Notes: generated by a model not told the origin, from the letters alone. Positions 28,871-38,688 are shown, numbered from the stretch's first letter. The stretch is DNA of 64,000 nucleotides from BCD1 sp942492125 (GCA_942492125.1 CALODM010000029.1:101079-165078), one strand, 5' to 3'. Numbers and translations are program-made.

Positions 28871-29953
28871 ATGAAAAAACCAATTAGGATTAAGGATATC
28901 GCCGAAAAAGCGGGGGTTTCAACCGGTACCGTTGACCGCGTAATTCATAAAAGGGGCAATGTTTCCCGAAAAGTGGAACAAAAAATCCTTGGTATAATGG
29001 AGGAATTGGGATACAAAAGAAATATCCTTGCGAGTGCACTGGCTTATAATAAAACCTTCCGGATCGGGGCATTGCTGCCAAATCCTGATTTAGATCCCTA
29101 CTGGATAGATCCGAAATCCGGTGTGGAAAATGCTGTTGAATCCGTGGCTCATTATGGTGTTGTTGTTTCTTTTTACCTCTTTGACTTGTTTAATCCTGAA
29201 AGTTTCCTGGCCAAGTCCGATGAGATGATCTGTGACGGCCCTGATGCTATTGTTTTTCCGCCCATGTTTACCAAACAATCAAATATATTGTTGGAAAAAT
29301 GTCATCAGTTAGGCATTCCCAATGTCATGATCAATACCCGAATCAAAAATGACGATTCGCTTTGTTACATCGGACAGGATTCCTATCAAAGCGGTGTGCT
29401 GGCAGGACGGCTCCTGAACTTTGGTCTGGATGAAGGTTCGACAGTGATAATTCTGAACCTGGAAAAGGGGAGTACCAATGCCCAACACCTTGTTGATAAA
29501 GAACTCGGGTTCAGAAAATATTTTAGGAATACCACCAATCATCATATTGAAATTGAGAAATATGATTTTGAGGATTTCGATGATGAAAAACTACTCGAAG
29601 CTTTTGTGGAAGATTTATTAGATCATCACCCCAATCTACTGGGGATATTTGTGACCAATTCAAGAGCTTATAAACTCGCCGCTGCAATAAGCCCAGCCCA
29701 TATAGATCATGTCAAGATCGTTGGTTTTGACCTGGTGCCTGCCAACCTGGAATTCCTGGAACAGGAAAAGATCAATTTTTTGATCAACCAAAATGCCGCT
29801 CAGCAGGGTTATTTTGCCGTTAAGAGTTTGTTTAATCACTTCATTTTGAAGCAGCCAGTGGAAAAAACCCAATACCTGCCTCTGGATATTGTCGTGAAAG
29901 AAAATTACAGTTATTACTTACAGGAACAGAAGGCCTTTCAAATGGCGGTTTAA
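28871..29953 (+). CDS. LacI-family transcriptional regulator
   Basis: The 360-aa protein has an N-terminal LacI helix-turn-helix (IRIKDIAEKAGVSTGTVDRVIH, about 5-26) with hinge-helix region NILASALA, followed by a periplasmic-binding-protein-like sugar-sensing domain (FRIGALLPNPDLDPYWIDPKSGVENAV to the end). The TVDRVIH recognition helix and the domain after it resemble the Bacteroidota subgroup that binds substrates via a ribose-binding-protein-like fold (Peripla_BP_4). It is divergent from nagB-susC-susD with palindromic operators between, so it almost certainly controls that locus. The ATG at 28871 is preceded by AAGGAT, a suitable leader. The effector is probably an amino-sugar phosphate or oligosaccharide, not shown by sequence. 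Confidence 0.88.
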   Translation: MKKPIRIKDIAEKAGVSTGTVDRVIHKRGNVSRKVEQKILGIMEELGYKRNILASALAYNKTFRIGALLPNPDLDPYWIDPKSGVENAVESVAHYGVVVSFYLFDLFNPESFLAKSDEMICDGPDAIVFPPMFTKQSNILLEKCHQLGIPNVMINTRIKNDDSLCYIGQDSYQSGVLAGRLLNFGLDEGSTVIILNLEKGSTNAQHLVDKELGFRKYFRNTTNHHIEIEKYDFEDFDDEKLLEAFVEDLLDHHPNLLGIFVTNSRAYKLAAAISPAHIDHVKIVGFDLVPANLEFLEQEKINFLINQNAAQQGYFAVKSLFNHFILKQPVEKTQYLPLDIVVKENYSYYLQEQKAFQMAV

Positions 29954-30111
29954 TTTTGGAAATTCCCCCCTTGTTTGACCGCCGTCTCAAATCTTTGCCA
30001 TTGCAAAAAAAAACGGATTCTTTTTTTGTTTAAATTTTTCTCAACACATGTTATTCCTATTGCCTAATTTGTAATTTTACATTCCTAACTTTTTAAATAA
30101 AATCAAACCAT

Positions 30112-31533
30112 ATGGAGCAAATCAGTGTATTTGATATGCTTAAGATCGGGGTAGGTCCCTCCAGTTCTCATACCCTGGGCCCATGGCGGGCAGTGGAGAC
30201 CTGGATGTCAGAATTGAAGCAACAAGGAGATTTCGATAAAATTGTCAAAATTAAAATACGCTTATTCGGTTCTATTTCCCTTACAGGTAAGGGGCACGCT
30301 ACAGATATTGCCATCATGCTCGGATTGACTGGCGAGGATCCGGTTCGGATAGATGTTAGTCGTATTCCACAGATTATCGACCATATAAAAACCAATAAGG
30401 AAATCCTGTTTGGTGGAAAGTTTAAGATCCACTTTGATCCTGTGTCAGATTTTATTTATGAACAGGATTTTTTGCCGTTTAACCCCAATGGTATTCGTTT
30501 TGAAGGTATAACGAGTGATCACCGGATGGTGAAGGAAACCTATTATAGCATAGGAGGCGGTTTTGTGGTCAAGGAAGGAGAAACCACCCTGGGACTGGAT
30601 TGTGTTCCCTCCGAATATCCTTTTCCCATCAACACGGCCAAAGAATTGACGGAACATTGTACCAGGGAACAAAAATCGATTTCTCAAATCGTTTTGGAAA
30701 ACGAAAAATCCTGCAGGGATGAAGCGACCATCGCTGCTGATCTGATGAATATTTGGCAGGTGATGCTTGAATGTGTTTTTATCGGATGTCATACTTCCGG
30801 GAGGTTACCTGGTGAACTCATGGTTAAACGAAGAGCCCATGGTATTCACAGTAAATTAATAGGAGAGGCAAACTATGAAACTCCGGAGGACTGGATGGCT
30901 GTGATTCGCAGGCTTGACGTTAAGTTCAATGAGGTGTTTCGCTGGGTCAGCAGTTTTGCGCTTGCAGTAAATGAGGTTAATGCCTCTCTTGGGAGAGTGG
31001 TTACTGCTCCTACCAATGGTAGTGCCGGAGTGATCCCGGCAGTTTTGATGTACTACCTTTGTTTTGTAAACAAGTTCGCTGGAGACAAAGAGATTCAGCA
31101 GTTTTTGCTCACAGCAGGAGAGATAGGCAGCATTTTCAAAAAAGGAGCTACTATTTCGGCGGCCCTGGGGGGGTGCCAGGCAGAAATTGGGGTTTCTTCT
31201 GCCATGGCTGCGGGCGCTTTGACGGAACTACTGGGGGGAGATCCGGAACAGGTGTTGGTAGCTGCTGAGATTGCCATGGAACATCACCTGGGGTTGACCT
31301 GTGATCCGGTTGCAGGATTGGTACAGGTACCTTGTATCGAACGTAACGCCATGGGAGCCATCAAAGCGATCAATGCTTCTGAAATGGCCATAGAAACCAA
31401 TCCAAAGGAAGTCCTCGTCCCTCTGGATAATGTTATCGCAACCATGTGGGAGACAGCCAAGGATATGAATCATAAATATAAAGAGACATCTACCGGTGGG
31501 CTGGCTGTTGCCGTGAATATCCCGGGCTGTTAG
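30112..31533 (+). CDS. sdaA: L-serine ammonia-lyase (iron-sulfur dependent)
   Basis: The 473-aa single-chain enzyme deaminates L-serine to pyruvate and ammonia with a 4Fe-4S cluster. The beta-type N-terminal half starts with ISVFDMLKIGVGPSSSHTLGPWRAVETW. The alpha-type half has APTNGSAGVIPAVL, GGCQAEIGVSSAMAAGAL and LTCDPVAGLVQVPCIERNAMGA; the three cysteines in these last two segments match the cluster ligands of SdaA. Fusion of both halves in one chain is the E. coli SdaA type rather than the split Bacillus type. The gene is monocistronic; no promoter was clear except a TAATTTG-like stretch about 45 bases upstream. The symbol is by similarity. Confidence 0.92.
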   Translation: MEQISVFDMLKIGVGPSSSHTLGPWRAVETWMSELKQQGDFDKIVKIKIRLFGSISLTGKGHATDIAIMLGLTGEDPVRIDVSRIPQIIDHIKTNKEILFGGKFKIHFDPVSDFIYEQDFLPFNPNGIRFEGITSDHRMVKETYYSIGGGFVVKEGETTLGLDCVPSEYPFPINTAKELTEHCTREQKSISQIVLENEKSCRDEATIAADLMNIWQVMLECVFIGCHTSGRLPGELMVKRRAHGIHSKLIGEANYETPEDWMAVIRRLDVKFNEVFRWVSSFALAVNEVNASLGRVVTAPTNGSAGVIPAVLMYYLCFVNKFAGDKEIQQFLLTAGEIGSIFKKGATISAALGGCQAEIGVSSAMAAGALTELLGGDPEQVLVAAEIAMEHHLGLTCDPVAGLVQVPCIERNAMGAIKAINASEMAIETNPKEVLVPLDNVIATMWETAKDMNHKYKETSTGGLAVAVNIPGC

Positions 31534-31917
31534 GTTTTAGGGTCAGTCGGCAGTCAGCCTGGAAGTACTATTTTTTTGACAAAATAACTCAAGTTGTGGG
31601 TTACAGGTTTCAAGTTACTGGTTTATACATCTATGTTCAAAATTCAATGATTGAAAGTAAAAACCAAGGAAATTTGAGGGGTTTTTAACAAAATTAAGTC
31701 AACTGGCAACCCGTAACTTGTAACCCGCAACTCAGGTAAAATAGTATTTCTCAGGTTGTAACCGGGAAAACAAAATTTCTGCTTTTGGGTTCCTGTAATT
31801 CCTGTTTTAAGGTCTATTCTGCCTGATTTTTCCGATTATTGGTAAAGAAATCATTATTTAGGCGATTACACCGATTAAAAGTCCTATCCTTGCACTTTAT
31901 TTGAATTAAATAGTTAT
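31534..31917. other. intergenic region carrying a MITE-like element
   Basis: These 384 bases contain the inverted-repeat element at 31593-31731 described separately. The 180 bases after it probably carry the helicase promoter; TATCCTTG about 35 bases before the ATG resembles the -7 element with one mismatch. No ORF is supported. Confidence 0.4.
31593..31731. repeat. MITE-like intergenic element, copy 1
   Basis: This 139-base stretch is bounded by GTTGTGGGTTACA and TGTAACCCGCAAC, a 13-bp inverted repeat with one mismatch. It is strongly similar, in the opposite orientation, to 52558-52687 over nearly its whole length, including shared internal words AAGTTACTGGTT, CAATG, AATTTGAGGG and TTAAGTCAACTGG. 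No transposase is encoded. It looks like a non-autonomous mobile or folded repetitive element. Confidence 0.75.
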
Positions 31918-33615
31918 ATGAGTGCTTTTAAAGAGATCGGCTTAAACCAGGAATTGCTGGATGCCGTGAAAGATTTGGGTTTTGAAAACCCTACCCCCAT
32001 CCAGGCCAAGGCCATCCCCCACGTTTTAACTTCTTCACAAGACCTCCTTGCTTTTGCCCAGACAGGAACAGGAAAGACGGGGGCTTTTGGATTGCCAGTG
32101 ATCCAACTGACCGATGTAACCAATAAATTACCTCAAACCCTTATGCTTTGCCCTACCAGGGAGCTATGCCTGCAAATCACCAATGATCTCAACGATTATT
32201 CGAAGTATGTAAAAGGATTGTCCGTAGTAGCTGTTTACGGTGGCGCCAGCATTGAACAACAGATCAGAGCTTTGAAAAACGGGGCTCAGATCGTCGTTGG
32301 TACCCCCGGCCGGGTAAAAGACCTCATCAAGCGTAAAAGACTAGACCTCAGTAATGTCAACAGAGTGGTACTTGACGAGGCAGATGAAATGCTTTCTATG
32401 GGATTCAAAGATGATTTGGATACCATTCTTTCCCAAACCATGGAAGATCGACAGACCCTGCTATTCTCGGCTACCATGTCGAAAATAATGGCTAAAATCA
32501 CCCGGGAATACCTGAAAAATCCTTTGAAAATTGCCGCAGCACAAACCAATAAAGGTGCGGAAAACGTCAAACATTTTTACTACCAGGTTCAGGCTCGTGA
32601 TAAATACGAGCTGCTCAAAAGAATCGCGGATATGAACCCGGATATTTATGGTATTGTCTTTTGCAGAACGCGTCGGGAAACCAGTGAAATTGCTAACAAA
32701 TTGATGCACGATGGTTATAATGCTGATGCTATCCATGGGGACTTGTCCCAGGCTCAAAGGGATGAAGTGATGGGACGTTTCCGCACAAAACACCTGCAGA
32801 TACTGGTAGCTACGGATGTCGCTGCCCGCGGGCTTGATGTCGACGACCTCACTCATGTGATCAATTATAACCTTCCAGACGATGATGAAGTGTATGTGCA
32901 TAGAAGTGGCAGAACAGGAAGGGCCGGAAAGAGTGGTATTTCTATTGCCATCATCCATACCAGAGAAAGAAGAAAACTCACCGATATCGAACGTAAATCG
33001 GGTATCAAATTCAGGCAACAGGAGGCTCCGGGCGGAAAAGAAGTTTGCCAAAAGCAACTTTTCGCCCTGATCGATAAGATCAAGGATGTCGAAGTGGACG
33101 AACACCAGATCGAACCTTTCCTGGAAGATATTTATAAAAAGTTTGAAGGATTGAGCCGGGAAGAACTGATCCAGCATTTTGTCTCTGCAGAGTTCAATCG
33201 TTTTTTGGCTTATTACAAAAACGCCAGAGACCTGAATGTTACCAAAAGGGAACGGAAAAGCCCGGGAGAGAGAAGGCGTAATTCCTTTACGCGCTTGTTT
33301 GTAAAAGTTGGAGAAAAAAATGGCCTTACACCTCACCGTTTAATCGGGGTAGTCAACGAAGCTTTGGATTCCGGTGATGCCGAAATAGGCAAAATTGAGA
33401 TCATGCGTAATTTTACCTTTTTTGAGGTTGATGATAATGTTTCCGATGCTCTGATCAGAGCCCTTGATGGAATGGAGTTCGAAGGGGTAAAACTCAAAGC
33501 TGAAATCTCTAAAGATGTCCGTGGCGGCGGAGACAGGAACAGAGATTCCTATAAAGGTAAGCCCAGGAGCAAGAAGAAATTTTCCGGGAAAAAAAGTCGC
33601 AAAAAGTTCCGGTAA
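31918..33615 (+). CDS. DEAD-box ATP-dependent RNA helicase
   Basis: The 565-aa protein has all the helicase motifs: Q-motif region FENPTPIQAKAIP, Walker A AQTGTGKTG at 47-55, PTRELCLQI, GTPGRVKDLI, DEAD at 153-156, SAT at 184-186, then domain 2 with VFCRTRRETSEIANKL, ATDVAARGLDVDDLTHVINYNLPDD and the arginine-finger motif HRSGRTGRAGKSG. From about 480 there is a DbpA-type RNA-binding domain (KNGLTPHRLIGVVNEALDSG to GMEFEGVKLKAE) and a Lys/Arg/Gly-rich tail. This layout is that of DeaD/CshA helicases that assist ribosome assembly and cold adaptation. The ATG at 31918 gives a normal N-terminus. The next gene starts only 45 bases downstream and may be cotranscribed. Confidence 0.92.
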   Translation: MSAFKEIGLNQELLDAVKDLGFENPTPIQAKAIPHVLTSSQDLLAFAQTGTGKTGAFGLPVIQLTDVTNKLPQTLMLCPTRELCLQITNDLNDYSKYVKGLSVVAVYGGASIEQQIRALKNGAQIVVGTPGRVKDLIKRKRLDLSNVNRVVLDEADEMLSMGFKDDLDTILSQTMEDRQTLLFSATMSKIMAKITREYLKNPLKIAAAQTNKGAENVKHFYYQVQARDKYELLKRIADMNPDIYGIVFCRTRRETSEIANKLMHDGYNADAIHGDLSQAQRDEVMGRFRTKHLQILVATDVAARGLDVDDLTHVINYNLPDDDEVYVHRSGRTGRAGKSGISIAIIHTRERRKLTDIERKSGIKFRQQEAPGGKEVCQKQLFALIDKIKDVEVDEHQIEPFLEDIYKKFEGLSREELIQHFVSAEFNRFLAYYKNARDLNVTKRERKSPGERRRNSFTRLFVKVGEKNGLTPHRLIGVVNEALDSGDAEIGKIEIMRNFTFFEVDDNVSDALIRALDGMEFEGVKLKAEISKDVRGGGDRNRDSYKGKPRSKKKFSGKKSRKKFR

Positions 33616-33660
33616 ACAAAAGTCGTCCTTTTGAAGTTCTTCATTTACAAAAAGTATTTC

Positions 33661-34464
33661 ATGAAAGACTTCTTTCCCAAACGTATCGTCTGCATGACGG
33701 AAGAGACAACAGAGATGTTATACCTTCTGGGAGAACAACACAGGATCGTTGGTATTTCCGGATTTACCGTTCGACCACCTGTTGCACGTAGGGAAAAACC
33801 AAAAGTATCCCAATTCACTTCTGCCAATATAGATCAAATTGTTGCCCTGAAACCCGATCTGGTACTGGGATTTTCGGATCTCCAGGCAGATATCGCTGCC
33901 TCCCTCATTCGCAAGGGCATTAATGTCCACATTTTTAATCAGCGTTCTATTGAGGAAATACTGGAAATGATCGTGCAGTTGGGGGCCATGGTGGGGCAGC
34001 AACAGGAAGCCCATCGGTGGGTAGAGGCTTTTCAGTACAAAAGGTCTGAACTGGCCCTGGAGGTGCGTAAAATGGCCGTTAAACCTAAAGTTTATTTTGA
34101 AGAGTGGTTTGACCCAGTGATGACTGGCATCCAATGGGTAGCTGAATTGGTAGAGCTGGCCGGTGGGGTTTACTGCTTTCCGGAAAACGCGCAAGAATCC
34201 CTGGCCAAAAACAGGATTCTTACAGACCCTGGAGTGGTCGTTGACAAACAACCGGATATAATTCTCGTATCCTGGTGCGGCAAGCAATTTAAACCCCGCA
34301 AAATGCTGACCCGTCCGGGATGGGATCAGATTCCTGCCGTGAAAAACGGACAGATTTTTGAATTGCCTTCCGAGGATATCTTGCAGCCGGGACCGGCAGC
34401 CCTTACTGATGGTCTGGAGGCGATAAGGGGCATCATTAAACACTGGAGCAGCATGAATGGATAA
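33661..34464 (+). CDS. BtuF-like cobalamin/metal-chelate binding protein without signal peptide
   Basis: The 267-aa protein has the class III substrate-binding fold of BtuF/FhuD-type helical-backbone receptors: KRIVCMTEETTEMLYLLGEQHRIVGISGFTV at the start, FTSANIDQIVALKPDLVLGFSDLQADIAASLIRKGINVHIF, the backbone helix region, and VDKQPDIILVSWCGKQFKP. It contains no hydrophobic signal peptide, whether started at 33661 (chosen, ATG) or at 33631 (TTG), so it may act in the cytoplasm; homologous stand-alone proteins of this type are annotated as cobalamin-binding. No ABC permease or ATPase genes are adjacent. The ligand is unknown. Confidence 0.7.
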   Translation: MKDFFPKRIVCMTEETTEMLYLLGEQHRIVGISGFTVRPPVARREKPKVSQFTSANIDQIVALKPDLVLGFSDLQADIAASLIRKGINVHIFNQRSIEEILEMIVQLGAMVGQQQEAHRWVEAFQYKRSELALEVRKMAVKPKVYFEEWFDPVMTGIQWVAELVELAGGVYCFPENAQESLAKNRILTDPGVVVDKQPDIILVSWCGKQFKPRKMLTRPGWDQIPAVKNGQIFELPSEDILQPGPAALTDGLEAIRGIIKHWSSMNG

Positions 34465-34768
34465 TTTGCATTTATCCTTTAAATGGCAATACCAAATCCA
34501 TAAGGTCTGTCGTTATACTTTTATCTGAACTCCATTGGACAGTAAGCAATTATCTACCCTTCCTTTTCCTGTCATGATTATTTCTATTGAACATCATTTA
34601 GTAGGACGTTAAACTACACTCCTGGAATTCCCTTCCTTTCGAGCACCCTGCTTTTTTTCGCTCTTGGAGTAACCATTTTTCCTCAAGAAGGATTAAGAGT
34701 TGATTTGATTGAATATCCAGTTTCACCAGAGTCAAATTCAATTTTTGTTAACCATAAAATCCGTCCTT
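34465..34768. other. intergenic region, nothing recognisable
   Basis: 304 bases between the BtuF-like gene and the four-module secreted protein gene. I see no ORF, repeat, strong hairpin or clear promoter match. It is moderately AT-rich. Confidence 0.35.
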
Positions 34769-36439
34769 ATGAAAAATTTTTTGCTTACAGTCGTCTTATC
34801 ATTCATTACCGTATTTGCTTTTACACAAGCAGATGTATGTAATGTCCGTTTTGAAACGGGAACGAGGGTTGCCGCATTCTCCAATGATCAGAATGTCAAT
34901 ATCAGTTTTGATTACAGTGTTGATGAGCCGGGAGGTGTCCGGATTTTCGCACGTCCTTTTTCCAATGGCAGTTTAACACCGGGATACGGAGCCAGTGGTT
35001 CTCCCTTATTTACCGGATCTGGTACCGCTGATGTTTTCTACAATATCTCTGGTGGTTCAGGGGTTGTGGATGAAATTAGATTTCAGATTCTCAATGCCGA
35101 TCAATCAACCTTGCTCAAAGAGTTTTGGGTGCCTGTAGCCTTCCATTATGGAGAAATTGGTATCAACAATTTTACATTTTCCCACGACAAAGACCTGGCT
35201 TCTTTGTTAATAAATGAAAACTTCAATATCACCTTTGATTATAAGGTCGATATTCCCGGAGGCGTCCGAATTTTTATCAGGCCCATGACACATGGAAGTC
35301 TGACACCTGGATATGGAGCCAGTGGTTCTCCTATTTTTGAGGGTTCTGGTTCAAAGACAGTTTTCTTTACCATAACAACAGGTAAAAATGTCCATGTTGA
35401 TGCTCTTAGAGTATCTGTTGTCAATCCTGATCAAACCCAGGAGCTAATGACGTTTTATGTTCCGGTGAATTTGTATTTCAGTACCGTAAAAATTGACAAC
35501 ATTGTGGCCTCCGGAGGAAATTTTCCACTCAATGGAGCAGATCGTACGATCAGCTACGATTACGAAACTACCGAAGCGGCCGGCGTAAGGATTTTCCCTC
35601 GTCCGTGGACCAATGGAGGATTGACGCCAAATTATGCGGCTTGTGGTTCAAATGTTTACACCGGTTCTGGCAGTAATTCCTGTGATTTTACAATTTCGGC
35701 TACCAATCAACGCGTAGATCATATTCGCTTCCAGGTAGTCAATCCGAACCAGTCTGAAGTATTGCTGGAATTCCTCAGTCCCGTGGAATACACCTTTGGA
35801 GATTTTCTTATTGAAGATATTGAATTGTGTCCGCCTGCTCCGGCAAGGCTGGCTCCGGGCGAAATGGTAAACCTCCATTACGGGTATTACAATGATGAAG
35901 GTATGGATGCCCGTATATTTGCCCGTCCATTTAGTCAGGGCAGCCTGGCTCCGGGATATGCAGCCAGTGGTTCTCCATCATACGCGAGCGGAACAGGTTT
36001 AGCCAACGACTTTTTTACCATCAATAATGAAAATGTGATTGTAGACCAGATAAGGTTCCAGGTAACGAATGCCGACCAGTCAGAAACCTTTGCGGAGTAT
36101 TTTATTCCTGTTCATTATGAATTCAGATCCGATGTGGTGAATGCTATTGTGGAACCGGAAAAAATCAATGTAATTGAAAGTATGCTGGTCTACCCCAATC
36201 CGGCAACGACACAAGTAGAAGTCAACTTTAGATTGAAAGAAACCTCTGCTGTGAATTTGTTGTTCAAAGATGCTTCCGGAAGAGTGATCTTTACCCAAAA
36301 AAGGGAAAAGGCTCCGGCAGGAATGGATCAGTTGCTATTCGTCGATTTTGCCGATTATAACCTGGCTGCCGGGATGTATTTTGTGGAATTGAACGGTGAA
36401 AGTTTCAAAGAGACGAAAAAACTGGTAGTGGTGAAGTAA
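34769..36439 (+). CDS. T9SS-exported protein with four tandem beta modules
   Basis: From the ATG at 34769 the product is 556 aa with a signal peptide (MKNFLLTVVLSFITVFAFTQA). Four modules of about 108 aa follow, starting near 46, 155, 262 and 370; each contains a diagnostic pattern like GVRIFARPFSNGSLTPGYGASGSP (the fourth has DARIFARPFSQGSLAPGYAASGSP) then a GSG turn, V-D-x-I-R-F-Q-V and LNADQS or similar. The last 89 residues (from about 468, YPNPATTQVEVNF to KKLVVVK) form a type A T9SS sorting domain, so the protein is surface-delivered. I do not recognise the module; it has no catalytic motif and suggests an adhesive or structural repeat. An in-frame upstream TTG extension is ignored because it lacks a leader. 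Confidence 0.8.
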   Translation: MKNFLLTVVLSFITVFAFTQADVCNVRFETGTRVAAFSNDQNVNISFDYSVDEPGGVRIFARPFSNGSLTPGYGASGSPLFTGSGTADVFYNISGGSGVVDEIRFQILNADQSTLLKEFWVPVAFHYGEIGINNFTFSHDKDLASLLINENFNITFDYKVDIPGGVRIFIRPMTHGSLTPGYGASGSPIFEGSGSKTVFFTITTGKNVHVDALRVSVVNPDQTQELMTFYVPVNLYFSTVKIDNIVASGGNFPLNGADRTISYDYETTEAAGVRIFPRPWTNGGLTPNYAACGSNVYTGSGSNSCDFTISATNQRVDHIRFQVVNPNQSEVLLEFLSPVEYTFGDFLIEDIELCPPAPARLAPGEMVNLHYGYYNDEGMDARIFARPFSQGSLAPGYAASGSPSYASGTGLANDFFTINNENVIVDQIRFQVTNADQSETFAEYFIPVHYEFRSDVVNAIVEPEKINVIESMLVYPNPATTQVEVNFRLKETSAVNLLFKDASGRVIFTQKREKAPAGMDQLLFVDFADYNLAAGMYFVELNGESFKETKKLVVVK

Positions 36440-36762
36440 AAACAGGAATTTACAACGCCTGATGAGGTGGTTTTAAGTCAGGAAGTTTATCCCTGTTGAC
36501 TTGAAATCAGGGGTAGACAATGCCAGGAAAGTAAAGCCCCCTCCATTGACGGTAATCTTTTTATAGCGGTGGCTTTTGCACGTCAAACCAGCCTTATTGC
36601 CAGGCGAAATTTTACCTTATCAGCGGTGTGAATTATTTTGTATTGGCGTAAATGTTTACCTGAAAATTCAACGAACAGATTTGTAAAGAAAAGTCCCGAA
36701 TTTTGGTTGCAACTAAAATTCGGGACTCTTTTTTATGTTCTATATCGCTTACTCACAGGTAG
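36440..36762. other. intergenic region between convergent genes
   Basis: This stretch of 323 bases contains one strong bidirectional terminator (36692-36735), listed separately. I see no ORF, RNA gene or repeat in the remainder. Confidence 0.45.
36692..36735. terminator. bidirectional rho-independent terminator
   Basis: AGTCCCGAATTTT (36692-36704) and AAAATTCGGGACT (36715-36727) form a perfect 13-bp stem with a 10-base loop, with CTTTTTT after it on plus and A-rich sequence before it. It ends both the four-module secreted protein gene and the convergent T9SS gene. Confidence 0.9.
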
Positions 36763-38544
36763 TTATTCCACCACAAACCTTCTGGTTACAGCATTGAAGT
36801 CATCGCGGATTTGAACAACATAAAGACCTGCCGGAAGATTGGAAGTATCCAATGTTAAAACTCCCTCCTTAACGTTGACAGCTTTTTTATTCAACAATAG
36901 TTTTCCTGTGTTAGAGAAAAGATCAATAGAAAGATCTGATGTTTCCGGAATATTAAAATTAATGAACAGCACATCAGAAGCCGGGTTAGGGCTGAGGTCA
37001 AAGGTTGCATAAAATCCTGTTTCAACAACATCCTCAATCACATCATAGATCAATTCCCAATCAAAACCGGGAGCATTGAGCGATTCGTCATCCCATTCGA
37101 TATAGTAAGTCGTACCTGCCGCAACTGGAATATCTACCAGTTGTGATTGAAATTCACATTCATCATCATTGCTGGCAATCAGTTCTATGGTTTCAATACC
37201 ACATTCTCCCTGGTAGATCCACAGGCGTGTATCCTCGGTAGTTAAGCCACAGTTTTGAACGGTCATCAATCCATCATCAGTTGGCGTGAAGGAATACCAT
37301 TCTGACTGTGCGTAATTGGTCGTACTGGCACCGGTATGGTTGATATTAGGTCCGGATACGTTTCCGGAACCATTGATGACGTCGATAGTGTGGGTTCCGG
37401 GTTCCACGGCTATGGCATATTCGCAAAAATCTCCTGCTTCAGGCGGGTCTGTAGTAAAATCCAGGGTGAAGTCAAAATTACCATCTTCCCAGATATCATC
37501 CCAGCAGATCAGGTAAGTCTCACCAGCCGTGACCAAAACTTCCCGGTAGGATGCCCATTCATCTTCTCCGGGAGTGGTAATTTCACACATATCATCATTG
37601 ACACCTTCAACGTATAGGTTTTCACAACCTCCTGAGAAAATCCACACACGGGTATCTCCGCCTGCACCACAGGAAGAGACAGTGATGAGTCCATCCTCCG
37701 GAGCAGTGTAGGAATACCAGGCTCCGGCCTGTCCTTGTCCGGCACTTCTTATGGTAAATCCGGCACCAAAGCAATCGAGTTGCCCTACGGAATGTGTTCC
37801 CACATCAATAGGGGTAGCCAGGTGGCAGTATTTATTGTCGGCAGGTGCAGGTATTTCAGCGTAGTAGACATCGTCTACATAAAACCAATAGGTATCATCA
37901 ATAGGGTAAAAATCAATAGATCCCAATTGTTTTGTTCCGGTTTGCTGATCTGCAACCCAACTGATGGGCCAGGAATAAACATAATCTCCTTCAACGTAAA
38001 AATACGCCAGGTCGGCATCCAGGTCAATAATGAACCTGACCCAGAACCATTCGTTATTTGGATAGGAGAATTCCCGGGCATTTGAGGAGCCCGCATAAAG
38101 CTCTCCTATTCCATCAGGTTTTAAATCGACTTCAATTGCATATTCTTGTCCGGGATCTTGTTCAAAATGCTGAATATTGAAGTAAGCACCCAGGGTTTCA
38201 ATGATGTACATCTGAAATTCGATCAGATAAGTGCCGGTAGTTTTGTCTCCCAGTTTTAAGATTACATCCTGAGGACCGCCATCCGTATCTCCTTCGATTT
38301 TGAAGGATTGCATTCCGGAAGAGGCGAATTCGGCATTCACGATACCATCCTCATCTCCTCCTTCCTCACCGGACCAGGTAGTCCAGTGATCGGCCTGTGG
38401 GCCAAGAGCTCCGGATTCGTAAGATTCAAAATCATCATCGATAATGACTCCGACACTATCGCAGGTAATTTGAGCCTGGACACCAATTGCGAGTAAGAGA
38501 TTCAGCAAAAGTATTTGCCAAATAGAAGTGTAATTTTTTTTCAT
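36763..38544 (-). CDS. T9SS-exported protein with lectin-like and PPC-like domains
   Basis: This 593-aa protein has a signal peptide (IWQILLLNLLLAIGVQAQ). Residues of about 35-230 look like a beta-sandwich of the LamG/concanavalin-like kind (DDFESYESGALGPQADHWTTW, MYIIETLGAYFNIQHFEQD). Two similar 130-residue repeats follow, each with a pattern like CHLATPIDVGTHSVG/CEYAIAVEPGTHTI, AWYSYTAPEDGLITVSSCG/EWYSFTPTDDGLMTVQNCG and D-TR-W-I-(F/Y), typical of pre-peptidase C-terminal-type beta domains. The C-terminal 78 residues (DLSPNPASDVLFINF to RRFVVE) are a T9SS sorting domain. No protease active site is visible, so it is probably a surface-bound carbohydrate- or matrix-interacting protein. Convergent with the four-module protein gene. 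Confidence 0.78.
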   Translation of the reverse strand: MKKNYTSIWQILLLNLLLAIGVQAQITCDSVGVIIDDDFESYESGALGPQADHWTTWSGEEGGDEDGIVNAEFASSGMQSFKIEGDTDGGPQDVILKLGDKTTGTYLIEFQMYIIETLGAYFNIQHFEQDPGQEYAIEVDLKPDGIGELYAGSSNAREFSYPNNEWFWVRFIIDLDADLAYFYVEGDYVYSWPISWVADQQTGTKQLGSIDFYPIDDTYWFYVDDVYYAEIPAPADNKYCHLATPIDVGTHSVGQLDCFGAGFTIRSAGQGQAGAWYSYTAPEDGLITVSSCGAGGDTRVWIFSGGCENLYVEGVNDDMCEITTPGEDEWASYREVLVTAGETYLICWDDIWEDGNFDFTLDFTTDPPEAGDFCEYAIAVEPGTHTIDVINGSGNVSGPNINHTGASTTNYAQSEWYSFTPTDDGLMTVQNCGLTTEDTRLWIYQGECGIETIELIASNDDECEFQSQLVDIPVAAGTTYYIEWDDESLNAPGFDWELIYDVIEDVVETGFYATFDLSPNPASDVLFINFNIPETSDLSIDLFSNTGKLLLNKKAVNVKEGVLTLDTSNLPAGLYVVQIRDDFNAVTRRFVVE

Positions 38545-38688
38545 AATTGATAGGTTTTAATATAAAGAAATAAGATTTCCTCTTTTTATGCCGGGGCGGT
38601 CGACAGGAACTGAAAATTAAGAAAAAATATAGAAAAGACAATAAAAGAACCTGAGAAAGCATATCAAATGAAATAAAATAGAGGCATT

